From: Duganella sp. CF517
GTDB taxonomy: Bacteria > Pseudomonadota > Gammaproteobacteria > Burkholderiales > Burkholderiaceae_D
Length of the DNA stretch: 64,000 nucleotides
NCBI RefSeq assembly: GCF_900110275.1
Contig: NZ_FODC01000004.1
Span: 1 to 64,000 of the forward strand
Direction: 5' to 3'
The notes beneath the pieces were generated by a model. That model did no database searches, was not told the origin of the DNA, and worked only from the letters and a program-made list of their open reading frames with translations. Positions 37,103-45,570 of the stretch are shown piece after piece; position 1 is the first letter of the stretch, and each line of letters begins with the position of its first letter. A program made the position numbers and the translations under genes.

Positions 37103-37960
37103 ATGGCCGCCGACAAATCCCACGTCGGCGGCGGCGGCGCGCTGCTGGCCGGATTCGCGCTGCTGTGCAGCCAGCTGTCGCTGAACGTCGGCGCGGCCGT
37201 CGCCAAGCATCTGTTTCCGCTGATTGGCGTCGAAGGCGTGACGGCCTACCGGGTCGGCTTCGCCGCGTTGCTGATGATGGCCGTGTTCCGCCCGTGGCGC
37301 ACGCCGCTGACGTGGCCGCAAGCCTGCAACGTCGCCGTCTACGGCAGCGTGATCGGGTTGATGAACCTGATGATCTACCGCTCGTTCAATCTGATACCGC
37401 TGGGGATCGCGGTGGCGATCGAAGTGGCGGGGCCGCTGACGGTGGCGGTGCTGTCGTCGCGCCGGCCGCGCGACGCGGTGGCGATCGCGCTGGCGGTGGC
37501 CGGGCTGTATTTCCTGCTGCCGATCCACGGCCATGTCGATCAGCTCGATCCGGTCGGCGTCGCCTACGCGGCCGGGGCGGCGGTGTGCTGGGCCTTGTAC
37601 ATCGTCTTCGGCAAGCGGGTCTCGGTCATGCACGGCGGACAGTCGGTGGCGTGGGGCATGACGGCCGCGTCGCTGTTCATCGTGCCGGTGGGGGCGTGGT
37701 ATTCGGGTGCCGTGTTGTTGACGCCATCGTATATGGCGATCGGGCTGGCGATCGCGGTGATGTCGAGCGCGTTGCCGTACACCCTGGAGATGCTTTCGAT
37801 GCGCAACCTGTCGTCGCGCACGTTCAGCATGTTCAGCAGCGCCGCGCCGGCGCTCAGCGCGCTGGCCGGCATGCTGCTGCTGGGCGAGCATCTGACGCCG
37901 ACGCAGTGGCTGGCGATCGCCGCCATCGTGCTGGCGTCGGCGTTGACGACGTTGAGATAG
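37103..37960 (+). CDS. EamA-family transporter, RhtA-like
   Basis: 285 aa with about ten hydrophobic segments, the plan of the drug/metabolite transporter superfamily. LGIAVAIEVAGPLTVAV and the closing LLGEHLTPTQWLAIAAIVLAS resemble RhtA threonine/homoserine exporters. It follows the DUF748 gene without a gap and is probably co-transcribed. Confidence 0.88.
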   Translation: MAADKSHVGGGGALLAGFALLCSQLSLNVGAAVAKHLFPLIGVEGVTAYRVGFAALLMMAVFRPWRTPLTWPQACNVAVYGSVIGLMNLMIYRSFNLIPLGIAVAIEVAGPLTVAVLSSRRPRDAVAIALAVAGLYFLLPIHGHVDQLDPVGVAYAAGAAVCWALYIVFGKRVSVMHGGQSVAWGMTAASLFIVPVGAWYSGAVLLTPSYMAIGLAIAVMSSALPYTLEMLSMRNLSSRTFSMFSSAAPALSALAGMLLLGEHLTPTQWLAIAAIVLASALTTLR

Positions 37961-38104
37961 CTCAAATCGCACCACGCGGTGCCCAAAGTTGCGCCGGTGC
38001 CACCAGTCGTGCCAACGCCGAGCGTCATCCAGATGCCGCCTTGTCGCTGGTGTTGCTTTTCATGCTAGATCGTGGCAGCATGGTCGCTTGATCCAGGAGA
38101 AGCC

Positions 38105-38422
38105 ATGCAAGTCGCCCGCGCACAACAACCGATCGCCGCCGCCGCCGTCACCTTGGTCATCTGGATCGGCTGCATCGCATCGTTCCTGCCGCCGCTCGTC
38201 AAGCACACGACGAACTCGGTCCCGCTGATGATCGTGGCCGGACTCGGTATCGCAGTCAGCGCCATCCTGCATCTGATCTTTGTCGGCGTGGCCGCCAAGC
38301 GGCTGGGCCGCTCGCCAACCTTGTGGGTGGTGGTCGCCCTGTGCGGCTTTCCGATCGCGTCGATCATCGGCCTGATCCTGTTCGAATGGTTCAGCGACGA
38401 GCAGAACCAGTCGCCGGCGTAA
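38105..38422 (+). CDS. Small membrane protein, about three transmembrane segments
   Basis: 105 aa from the ATG at 38105, with AGGAG five bases upstream; an in-frame ATG at 38072 is less likely. Three hydrophobic segments are seen (AVTLVIWIGCIASFL, IVAGLGIAVSAILHLIFV, VALCGFPIASIIGLILF). No family is recognised. Confidence 0.7.
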   Translation: MQVARAQQPIAAAAVTLVIWIGCIASFLPPLVKHTTNSVPLMIVAGLGIAVSAILHLIFVGVAAKRLGRSPTLWVVVALCGFPIASIIGLILFEWFSDEQNQSPA

Positions 38423-38520
38423 GGACTTGCCAACATCCGAATTGATGGGCTAGTATGGATCCCGATGCAACATTGCATCGACGTCGCTCGGACGGTTCCG
38501 GGCGCTTACGTGAGATATCC

Positions 38521-39720
38521 ATGACCGACACCCAAACTCCGCGCAGATTTTCGCGCATCGATCGCCTGCCTCCCTACGTTTTCAATGTCACCGCCGAGCT
38601 CAAGCTGGCGGCGCGCCGTCGCGGCGAAGACATCATCGATATGTCGATGGGCAACCCGGACGGCGCCACGCCGTCGCACATCGTCGACAAGCTGGTCGAC
38701 ACCGTGCGCCGTCCCGACACGCACGGCTACTCCGCCTCCAAGGGCATCCCGCGGTTGCGGCGCGCGATCACCAAGTGGTACAAGACCCGCTACGAGGTCG
38801 ATTTCGATCCGGATTCGGAAGCGATCGTCACGATCGGCTCCAAGGAGGGCCTGGCGCACCTGATGCTGGCCACGCTGGACGCCGGCGACACCGTGCTGGT
38901 GCCCAACCCGAGCTATCCGATCCACATCTGGGGCGCGGTCATCGCCGGCGCCAACATCCGTTCGGTGCGCATGACGCCGGGTGTCGACTTCTTCGACGAA
39001 CTGGAACGCGCGGTGCGCGAAAGCTATCCGAAGCCGAAGATGATGATCCTCGGCTTCCCGTCGAACCCCACCGCGCAATGCGTGGAGCTGGAGTTCTTCG
39101 AACGGGTGGTGGCGCTGGCCAGGCAGCACGACATCCTGGTGGTGCACGACCTGGCCTATGCCGACATCACCTTCGACGGCTGGAAGGCGCCGTCGATCAT
39201 GCAGGTGCCGGGCGCGCGCGATGTGGCGGTGGAATTCTTCACCATGTCCAAGAGCTACAACATGGCCGGTTGGCGCATCGGCTTCATGGTCGGTAACAAG
39301 GAACTGGTCGCGGCGCTGGCGCGCATCAAGAGCTACCATGACTATGGCAGCTTCACGCCGGTGCAGGTGGCCGCGATCGCCGCGCTGGAGGGCGACCAAA
39401 GCAGCGTCGGCGAGATCTGCGCGATGTATCAGAGCCGCCGCGACGTCCTGCACAAAGGCTTGTGCGAAGCGGGCTGGCCGGTCGAGAAGCCGAAGGCGTC
39501 GATGTACATCTGGGCGCGCATCCCGGAGCCGTACCGCCACCTCGGTTCGCTGGAGTTTTCCAAGCTGCTGCTGTCGGAGGCCAAGGTGTGCGTGTCGCCG
39601 GGCATCGGCTTTGGCGACTATGGCGACGAGTATGTTCGCTTCGCCTTGATCGAAAACGAGGCGCGCATACGCCAAGGGTTGCGTGGTATCAAAGCCATGT
39701 TGCGCAAAGTGATGGAATAA
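38521..39720 (+). CDS. alaC: Alanine transaminase-type aminotransferase AlaC
   Basis: 399 aa from the ATG at 38521. [13 protein letters not shown] near the start, GFPSNPTA and the PLP lysine in [14 protein letters not shown] (near residue 245) match AlaC/YfdZ-type transaminases, which make alanine from pyruvate and glutamate. The length is normal. It stands alone. Confidence 0.9.
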   Translation: MTDTQTPRRFSRIDRLPPYVFNVTAELKLAARRRGEDIIDMSMGNPDGATPSHIVDKLVDTVRRPDTHGYSASKGIPRLRRAITKWYKTRYEVDFDPDSEAIVTIGSKEGLAHLMLATLDAGDTVLVPNPSYPIHIWGAVIAGANIRSVRMTPGVDFFDELERAVRESYPKPKMMILGFPSNPTAQCVELEFFERVVALARQHDILVVHDLAYADITFDGWKAPSIMQVPGARDVAVEFFTMSKSYNMAGWRIGFMVGNKELVAALARIKSYHDYGSFTPVQVAAIAALEGDQSSVGEICAMYQSRRDVLHKGLCEAGWPVEKPKASMYIWARIPEPYRHLGSLEFSKLLLSEAKVCVSPGIGFGDYGDEYVRFALIENEARIRQGLRGIKAMLRKVME

Positions 39721-39804
39721 ATCTGCGCGCTCTTTAAGCGGCATCAAACGCATGGTCCGATGCGGCAGCTAATGTAGCTCCTGAACCAACCCAGGAGCTC
39801 CATT

Positions 39805-40341
39805 ATGCGTCCACTGCCCATCGGCGACAGCACGCGGCGCCTGATCGCCGCCGTCAAGAAACTCGAGAACACCCTGAACACCGTGGGCCTGCCGCGTTTC
39901 GTGGCGCGCCTGCCGGTGTGCTGGCTATGCTGGCACTACTGCCGCACGCTCGACCAGAAAATCGTGCGCATCCGCCGCATCGCCGGCAAGTTCGAGCAGT
40001 GGCTGCCGACGATACGCGATTTCGGCAAGGAAGGGCCGGCGCAGCTGGAACTGATCGACGTCGACCACAGCATGCGCGACGACATCGAGGTCACCAAGAA
40101 AACGATGTGGGAACTGCGCGGCTATTGCATCGACGTCGGCCGCATGTTCGAGCAGCTCGGCTACCAGTCGCTGCGACTGAAACGCCGCCAGGCGACCTTC
40201 CTGCAAGTGCTGGAGACGTCTTGCGTATCGGCCAGCACCATGCAGGAAGCGCTGGTGGCGCATGACAGCGCGGTCCTGGCCCTGCTGCGGGCCCAGCAAA
40301 CGCACGAGCGCGAGCGCGCGGCGGCCGGGTCCACGTCCTAG
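39805..40341 (+). CDS. Hypothetical protein, 178 aa
   Basis: Soluble, helical and charged, with CWLCWHYC near residue 38. AGGAG lies eight bases before the ATG, so the start is good. I recognise no family. Its stop is only three bases from the end of the convergent oxidoreductase gene. Confidence 0.65.
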   Translation: MRPLPIGDSTRRLIAAVKKLENTLNTVGLPRFVARLPVCWLCWHYCRTLDQKIVRIRRIAGKFEQWLPTIRDFGKEGPAQLELIDVDHSMRDDIEVTKKTMWELRGYCIDVGRMFEQLGYQSLRLKRRQATFLQVLETSCVSASTMQEALVAHDSAVLALLRAQQTHERERAAAGSTS

Positions 40342-40344
40342 GCT

Positions 40345-41358
40345 TTAAAACCCTTCCAGCACGATCTTGCCCTTGGCGCGGTTGCTCGCCAGCAGGACGT
40401 GCGCCCGCTTCAGGTTGGCGGCATTGATCTTGCCGAAACGTTCGCCCAAGGTCGTTTTGAGCACGCCGGTGTCGACCAGCATCGCCACATCGTTCAGCAG
40501 TTGATGCTGCTTCTGGATGTCGGCGGTGTTGAACATCGAGCGCGCGAACATGAATTCCCAGTGCAGCGAGGCGCTCTTGCGCTTGAGCAGGCGCACGTCG
40601 ATCGCGGCCGGGTCGTCGATCACCGCGACCTTGCCCTGCGGCGCCAGCACTTCGGCGATCGCGGTCCAATGGTGGTCGGTGTGCGTCAGGCTGGCGACAT
40701 AGGTCACCGGCGGCAGGCCGAGGCGGGCGATTTCCTCGTTCAGCGGCTTGCCGTGATCGATCACGTGGTGGGCGCCCAGCTCCTTCACCCACTCCGCCGT
40801 TTCCGGGCGCGACGCGGTGCCGATGACCGTCAGGCCGGTCAACTGGCGCGCCAGCTGCACCAGGATCGAACCGACGCCGCCGGCCGCGCCGATGACCAGC
40901 AGCGACTGTCCCTGCACGCCTTTGTCGCGGCTCACTTCCAGGCGGTCGAACAGCAGTTCCCACGCGGTGATCGCCGTCAGCGGCAGCGCGGCGGCGTGGG
41001 CGAAGTCCATATTCTTCGGCTTGTGGCCGACGATGCGCTCGTCCACCAGGTGCAGCTCGCTGTTGGTGCCCGGACGGGTCAGGTCGCCGGCGTACCAGAC
41101 TTCGTCGCCCGGCTTGAACAAGCTAACGTCGGGACCGACCGCCTTGACCACGCCCGCCGCGTCCCAGCCGATGACCTTGTCTTCGCCTTCGGTCGGCGCC
41201 ACGTTGGCGCGGATCTTGACGTCGACAGGATTGACGGAAATGGCTTTGACTTCGACCAGCAGATCGCGGCCCTGGGCTTGCGGGGCGGGCAGCTCGATGT
41301 CGATCAGCGAATCGGCGTGGTCGATGGGAAGGGCCTTGCGGTAGGCGACGGCTTTCAT
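40345..41358 (-). CDS. Zinc-type alcohol dehydrogenase-like / quinone oxidoreductase family
   Basis: 337 aa, medium-chain dehydrogenase fold. The NAD(P) site reads VIGAAGGVGSILVQLA near residue 155. The zinc-ligand Cys residues of true alcohol dehydrogenases are missing, so it is likely a zinc-free NADPH-dependent quinone or enone reductase. It is divergent from a LysR gene with about 105 bases between, the usual sign of control by that regulator. Confidence 0.9.
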   Translation of the reverse strand: MKAVAYRKALPIDHADSLIDIELPAPQAQGRDLLVEVKAISVNPVDVKIRANVAPTEGEDKVIGWDAAGVVKAVGPDVSLFKPGDEVWYAGDLTRPGTNSELHLVDERIVGHKPKNMDFAHAAALPLTAITAWELLFDRLEVSRDKGVQGQSLLVIGAAGGVGSILVQLARQLTGLTVIGTASRPETAEWVKELGAHHVIDHGKPLNEEIARLGLPPVTYVASLTHTDHHWTAIAEVLAPQGKVAVIDDPAAIDVRLLKRKSASLHWEFMFARSMFNTADIQKQHQLLNDVAMLVDTGVLKTTLGERFGKINAANLKRAHVLLASNRAKGKIVLEGF

Positions 41359-41464
41359 GAGTTCTCCTAAAAATGGAATGGAATGCGGATGGGAGTATCA
41401 TCATTTATTTCGTGGCGCGGAAAAAGAGGCGCCTCAGCGAAACACTTTCAAAAAAACGAGGAAA

Positions 41465-42364
41465 ATGCTGCGACTTGATGATTTGACCGTTTTCGTCCGC
41501 ACCGCCGATCGCGGCAGCCTGTCGGCTGCGGCCAGGGACCTGGAGATTTCCCCGGCGCTGGCCAGCGCCGGCGTCAAGCGGCTGGAGCGGGAGCTGGGCT
41601 TGCGGTTGTTCGCCCGCACCACGCGCTCGCTGCGGCTGACGGAGGAGGGCGAACACTATCTGCGGCATGCGCGCGAAGCGCTGCGCCTGCTGAAGGATGG
41701 CCACGACGCGCTGATCCAGGGCCAGGAAAGCCTGGGCGGGACCCTGAAGATTTCGATGCCGTCGGATCTGGGGCGCAATATGCTGGTCGGCTGGCTGGAC
41801 GAATTCCAGTCCCAGTATCCGAAGGTCAGCTTCCAGCTCAGCATCAGCGACCGCGTCTCGGACATGTACCGGCAGCCGGTCGACATCGCCATCCGTTACG
41901 GCAGACAGGACGATTCCAGCCTGATCGCGCTGCCGCTGGCGCCGGACAACCGCCGCGTGCTGGTTGCTTCGCCGGATTACATCAAGCAGCACGGCAGGCT
42001 GACCGAGCTAAAAGATTTGACGCGGCACAACTGCCTGCGCTTCATGCTGGAAGACGTGATCCATGACCGCTGGAGTTTTTATTCGGACGCGGCCGGCGAA
42101 CCGGTGGCGATTCACGTCAACGGTAACCGCAGCGCCGACGACGCCGACGTGGTGCGGCGCTGGGCGGTGGCGGGATTGGGCGTAGCCTATAAATCGCGAC
42201 TGGACTTGCGCGACGATATCCGCAGCGGGCGTCTGCACATCCTGATGCCGGACGTGCTGGGCGAGCCGACGCCGCTGAATATGCTGTGCATGCACCGCTC
42301 GCAGATCACGCCGACGGTGCTGCAATTGCGCGACTTTCTACGCGCGCAGTGCGAAAAAGCGTAG
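41465..42364 (+). CDS. LysR-family transcriptional regulator
   Basis: 299 aa from the ATG at 41465. Its HTH opens MLRLDDLTVFVRTADRGS and has SAAARDLEISPALASAGVKRLE; the substrate-binding domain follows (LKISMPSDLGRNMLVGWLDE). The frame is open back to 41357, but that part overlaps the promoter of the divergent oxidoreductase. The oxidoreductase is its likely target. Confidence 0.92.
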   Translation: MLRLDDLTVFVRTADRGSLSAAARDLEISPALASAGVKRLERELGLRLFARTTRSLRLTEEGEHYLRHAREALRLLKDGHDALIQGQESLGGTLKISMPSDLGRNMLVGWLDEFQSQYPKVSFQLSISDRVSDMYRQPVDIAIRYGRQDDSSLIALPLAPDNRRVLVASPDYIKQHGRLTELKDLTRHNCLRFMLEDVIHDRWSFYSDAAGEPVAIHVNGNRSADDADVVRRWAVAGLGVAYKSRLDLRDDIRSGRLHILMPDVLGEPTPLNMLCMHRSQITPTVLQLRDFLRAQCEKA

Positions 42365-42473
42365 CACCGGCATAGTTGCGGCACCGGCTAAAGCTGTCTT
42401 CGCTTAAAAAGTCATTAAAGCAATAGCGTGCGCACTTGCAGTGATGGCAAAACCCCTTAACATAGCTTCATGA

Positions 42474-42662
42474 CTATTGTTGCTTGCCGTTGAATTGCGC
42501 CTCGCCAGTTGGCTGGCCGCGTTCGACGGCGGGGTTACGGCAGGACGCATCGGTTTGATGACGGCTCGCCAGCTGCCAGATCCAGGTGAGGAGCGCGAGC
42601 GAGGTGGCGGCATCGGCCGGCCTGTCTTGCGACTGGATAGGGCAGCTGGCACCGGCAACCAT
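42474..42662 (-). CDS. Small ORF coupled to the LexA-box gene
   Basis: 62 aa. Its ATG overlaps the stop of the upstream small gene (TAATG at 42660-42664), which suggests translational coupling. The sequence (ATSLALLTWIWQLASRHQ) is plausible but unrecognised. Coding status is uncertain. Confidence 0.4.
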   Translation of the reverse strand: MVAGASCPIQSQDRPADAATSLALLTWIWQLASRHQTDASCRNPAVERGQPTGEAQFNGKQQ

Positions 42663-42886
42663 TAGTGCGCCTTCGACAGGATCAACAGCCAGCGGCGGCA
42701 CAGCAATACTTCCAGGTGACCGGCTTGCACGCCGGTATCGCATTCGATGACGGGGTTGACCGCGTAGTAGCGCTTGCGGAAATCACGGCAGACCAGCAAT
42801 TCGCGTTTGCCCATGCGCACCAGGAAGGAAGTAGGCATATATTCCATGCCGAAGCGGGAGCTGAAGCTGTTATTAACTGTTGTCAT
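42662..42886 (-). CDS. Small protein behind two LexA-type boxes (possible SOS gene)
   Basis: 74 aa from the ATG at 42886, with AAAAGGA eight bases upstream. The sequence is Cys-, Arg- and Tyr-containing and soluble (RKRYYAVNPVIECDTG near residue 38). No family is recognised. Upstream lie two CTGT-N8-ACAG boxes, so it should be induced by DNA damage. The next small ORF overlaps its stop, which suggests a two-gene operon. It could be a cell-division inhibitor or another small SOS peptide; the sequence alone does not tell. Confidence 0.6.
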   Translation of the reverse strand: MTTVNNSFSSRFGMEYMPTSFLVRMGKRELLVCRDFRKRYYAVNPVIECDTGVQAGHLEVLLCRRWLLILSKAH

Positions 42887-42938
42887 GACATTTTCCTTTT
42901 GGGAGAAGCGTTTAACGAGGAGTTCAGAATAGCATAAG

Positions 42939-42958
42939 TACTGTATGAATACACAGGT
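42939..42958. promoter_or_regulatory. LexA-type box 1
   Basis: CTGT-ATGAATAC-ACAG (42941-42956) fits the CTGT-N8-ACAG SOS box of many proteobacteria. It lies about 55 bases before the small - strand gene and about 80 before the + strand PAP2 gene. Confidence 0.6.
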
Positions 42959-42977
42959 ACTGTGTAAATAAACAGTA
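42958..42977. promoter_or_regulatory. LexA-type box 2
   Basis: TACTGT-GTAAATAA-ACAGTA is a full symmetrical match to the SOS box. It is 19 bases from box 1 centre to centre, close to two helical turns, so two dimers could bind side by side. A TTTACA with 17-base spacing to TACAGT on the - strand may be the promoter it covers. Confidence 0.75.
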
Positions 42978-43036
42978 AATTCGCTGTTTCGTAGTTTTTC
43001 CGCCAACTTCAACGGCCATCCATCCGGGAGCACCAA

Positions 43037-43762
43037 ATTTTCAGCAAATCCATACGTTTCATCGAGGCAAGACTGTCGCCGGGCGGCGAATTCGGCCTGC
43101 ACCTGACCCTCGGCGTGCTGATGATGGTGATCACGGTCGCCATCTTCGGCAACCTGGCGTCCGAGGTCATGGAACAAGACGACCTCACCGTGCTCGACCT
43201 GCATATCGCCAACTGGTTCAACGCCAACCATTTCGAGCCGATGACCAGCATCATGATGGCGATCACCACGCTCCACACGATGCCCGGCGTGATCGTGCTG
43301 GCGTCCGCCTTCGGCTTCTATTTATGGAAGCGCGGGCAGGTCTACTGGATCTGGGCGCTGCTGCTCGGCGTGCCCGTCGGCATGCTGCTCAACGTGCTGC
43401 TCAAATACATCTTCCAGCGCAGCCGCCCGGTGTTCGAAGAACCGCTGGTCACGTTGGCGACCTACAGCTTCCCCAGCGGCCACGCGTCGGCGGCGACCTT
43501 GTTCTACGGCCTGGTCGCGTGCTACGTGATGATTGCCTGCAAGGGCTGGAGTGTGCGTTTGGGCACAGCGGCGGCCTGTGCGATGATGATACTGTTGGTG
43601 GCCTTCAGTCGCGTCTACCTTGGCGCGCACTATTTGAGCGATGTCCTTGCCGGCATGGCGGGCAGCGCGGCGTGGCTGACGATTTGCATCACCGCCATTT
43701 CCACGCTGCGCCGCCGGCGCGAGGCGAAAAGCTTATCGAACGATTCCGGGGGAATGCTCTGA
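43037..43762 (+). CDS. PAP2-family membrane phosphatase, probable ATT start
   Basis: About 241 aa. The PAP2 signature is complete: KYIFQRSRP (KxxxxxxRP), FPSGHASA (PSGH) and SRVYLGAHYLSD (SRxxxxxHxxxD). Several membrane segments are present. It would remove phosphate from lipid pyrophosphates or phosphatidate. There is no ATG, GTG or TTG in frame between the stop at 42992 and the ATG at 43115, which would cut the first membrane segment. GGGAG lies seven bases before an ATT at 43037, the likely start. The coordinate is therefore inferred. Confidence 0.8.
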   Translation: MFSKSIRFIEARLSPGGEFGLHLTLGVLMMVITVAIFGNLASEVMEQDDLTVLDLHIANWFNANHFEPMTSIMMAITTLHTMPGVIVLASAFGFYLWKRGQVYWIWALLLGVPVGMLLNVLLKYIFQRSRPVFEEPLVTLATYSFPSGHASAATLFYGLVACYVMIACKGWSVRLGTAAACAMMILLVAFSRVYLGAHYLSDVLAGMAGSAAWLTICITAISTLRRRREAKSLSNDSGGML

Positions 43763-44658
43763 ACAGTATTGTAGTCATCGTCAACGCCAGCGCCGGACAG
43801 GGCTACTGCGGCGGCTGGTCCGCCGCGCTGGCGGAAAAATTCCGCGCGCAAGGCGCCGAAGCGGATATCACCTTGGCCAAGAGCGGCGAGGAAATGATCG
43901 CCCGCGCCAAGCGCGCCGTGGCCGATGGCGCCCGGGTCGTGGTGGCCGGTGGCGGCGACGGCACCATCAACGCGGTCGCGTCGGCGCTGGTCGGCAGCCA
44001 GACCCGCCTGGGCGTGCTGCCGCTGGGCACCCTGAACCACTTCGCCAAGGATTTGAACATTCCGCTGGAGCTGGACGAGGCCGTCGCCAACGCGGTGCAT
44101 GGCGCACCGGCGCAGGTTGACGTGGGCGAGGTCAACGGCCGCATCTTCCTCAACAACTCCAGCCTCGGCATCTATCCCGACATCGTGCGCGACCGTGAAA
44201 AGCAGCAGAAGCATCTGGGGCGCAGCAAGTGGCACGCGTTCGCGCGCGCCGTGTTCGTCGCGGCGCGGCGTTTCCCGTTCATGAGCGTGCGGCTCAAGAT
44301 CAACGGCAGCGAGCATTTGCGCCGCACGCCGTTCGTCTTCATCGGCAACAACGAATACATGCAAGGCTTGACCATGGGCGAGCGCGAGCGGCTCGACAGC
44401 GGCATGATGTATCTGTACGTGGCGCAAAAGCCCACGCGGCTGGGCCTGCTCCGATACGCCATCCACGCGCTGTTCGGCCGGCTGTCGGAAGCCAAGGATT
44501 TCGACGTGCTCTCGTCCACCGACCTGGTGATCGAGACGCGCCACCGCGAGATACGCGTCGCCACGGACGGCGAAGTGACCGTGATGACGCCGCCATTATG
44601 CTATCGTTCCAGGGCCAAGGCACTGAACGTGATCGTCCCTGTCGTACCGGCCACGTAG
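43759..44658 (+). CDS. Diacylglycerol kinase-like lipid kinase, probable CTG start
   Basis: About 299 aa. VAGGGDGTINAV near residue 75 and LGVLPLGTLNHFAKDL are the DAGK catalytic-domain motifs. It would phosphorylate a lipid such as diacylglycerol with ATP. The protein-like reading begins LNSIVVIVNASAGQG at a CTG (43759) that overlaps the PAP2 stop as CTGA, just as ATGA overlaps do, with GGGGGAA five bases upstream. No ATG is in frame nearby. It is co-translated with the PAP2 gene, so a lipid phosphatase and a lipid kinase are paired. Confidence 0.8.
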   Translation: MNSIVVIVNASAGQGYCGGWSAALAEKFRAQGAEADITLAKSGEEMIARAKRAVADGARVVVAGGGDGTINAVASALVGSQTRLGVLPLGTLNHFAKDLNIPLELDEAVANAVHGAPAQVDVGEVNGRIFLNNSSLGIYPDIVRDREKQQKHLGRSKWHAFARAVFVAARRFPFMSVRLKINGSEHLRRTPFVFIGNNEYMQGLTMGERERLDSGMMYLYVAQKPTRLGLLRYAIHALFGRLSEAKDFDVLSSTDLVIETRHREIRVATDGEVTVMTPPLCYRSRAKALNVIVPVVPAT

Positions 44659-44667
44659 GAGGGGAAC

Positions 44668-45486
44668 ATGCGAACCATCGTCCATTTATCGGACCTGCAT
44701 TTCGGCAGGGTCGACCAAGCCTTGCTGGCGCCGCTGCAGCAACTGACCGCCCGGCTGGCGCCCGATGTGGTGGTCGTCTCCGGCGACCTGACGCAGCGCG
44801 CCAAGACCGAGGAATTCAAGGCCGCGCGCGCTTTCCTGGACACCTTGCCGGGGCCGCAGATCGTGGTGCCGGGCAATCACGACATCCCCTTGTACAACGT
44901 CGCCACCCGGTTCCTGACGCCGCTGCGCAAATATACGCGCTACGTCACCCTGGATCTGGCGCCTGAATATATCGACGATGAAATCGCCATCCTCGGCATC
45001 AACACCGCGCGCTCGTTGACGTTCAAGGACGGGCGCATCAACGACGAGCAGGTGGCGCAGATGCGCCAGCGCATGAGCGCGGTCAATCCGAATCTGACGC
45101 GCATCATCGTCACGCACCATCCGTTCGATTTGCCGGAGACGTTCGACAAGGACGACCTGGTCGACCGCGCGCCGATGGCGATGCGGGCGTTCTCCGAGTG
45201 CGGCGTGGATTTGCTGCTGGCCGGGCACTTGCACGCCAGCCACGCGGGCAACAGCGAGAAGCGCTACAAGCTCAGCGGCTACGCGGCGCTGGTGGTGCAG
45301 GCCGGCACGGCCACGTCCACGCGCGGGCGGGGCGAATCGAATTCGTTCAACGTGATCCGGGTCGACGCCGAGCGGATCGAGGTCGACCGGTATAGCTGGG
45401 TCGACGGCACCGGCAGCTTCGAGCGGGTGACGACCGAGTGCTTCCAGCGCATCGGCGAGGCGTGGCACATGGCCGCCAAGGCCTGA
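44668..45486 (+). CDS. Metallophosphoesterase (calcineurin-like)
   Basis: 272 aa with a strong AGGAGG site before the ATG. The metal-binding motifs are complete: SDLHFG, GDLTQRA, GNHD, THHPFD and GHLHASH. The 3',5'-cAMP phosphodiesterase-like layout is seen but the substrate is unknown. It is the third gene of the lipid group and lies nine bases after the lipid kinase stop. Confidence 0.92.
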   Translation: MRTIVHLSDLHFGRVDQALLAPLQQLTARLAPDVVVVSGDLTQRAKTEEFKAARAFLDTLPGPQIVVPGNHDIPLYNVATRFLTPLRKYTRYVTLDLAPEYIDDEIAILGINTARSLTFKDGRINDEQVAQMRQRMSAVNPNLTRIIVTHHPFDLPETFDKDDLVDRAPMAMRAFSECGVDLLLAGHLHASHAGNSEKRYKLSGYAALVVQAGTATSTRGRGESNSFNVIRVDAERIEVDRYSWVDGTGSFERVTTECFQRIGEAWHMAAKA

Positions 45487-45504
45487 CGCGTCGGGCTACC
45501 ACGG

Positions 45505-45556
45505 AAACAGGCAGGGCGGATTAGCGGGCGAGCCCGCCAGACCGCCCTGCCTGTTT
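45505..45556. terminator. Bidirectional hairpin terminator
   Basis: Perfect 15-bp arms (AAACAGGCAGGGCGG and its complement) enclose a smaller GCGGGC/GCCCGC hairpin. T-rich and A-rich ends serve both convergent genes. Confidence 0.75.
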
Positions 45557-45570
45557 TCGAAACGGTTAGG

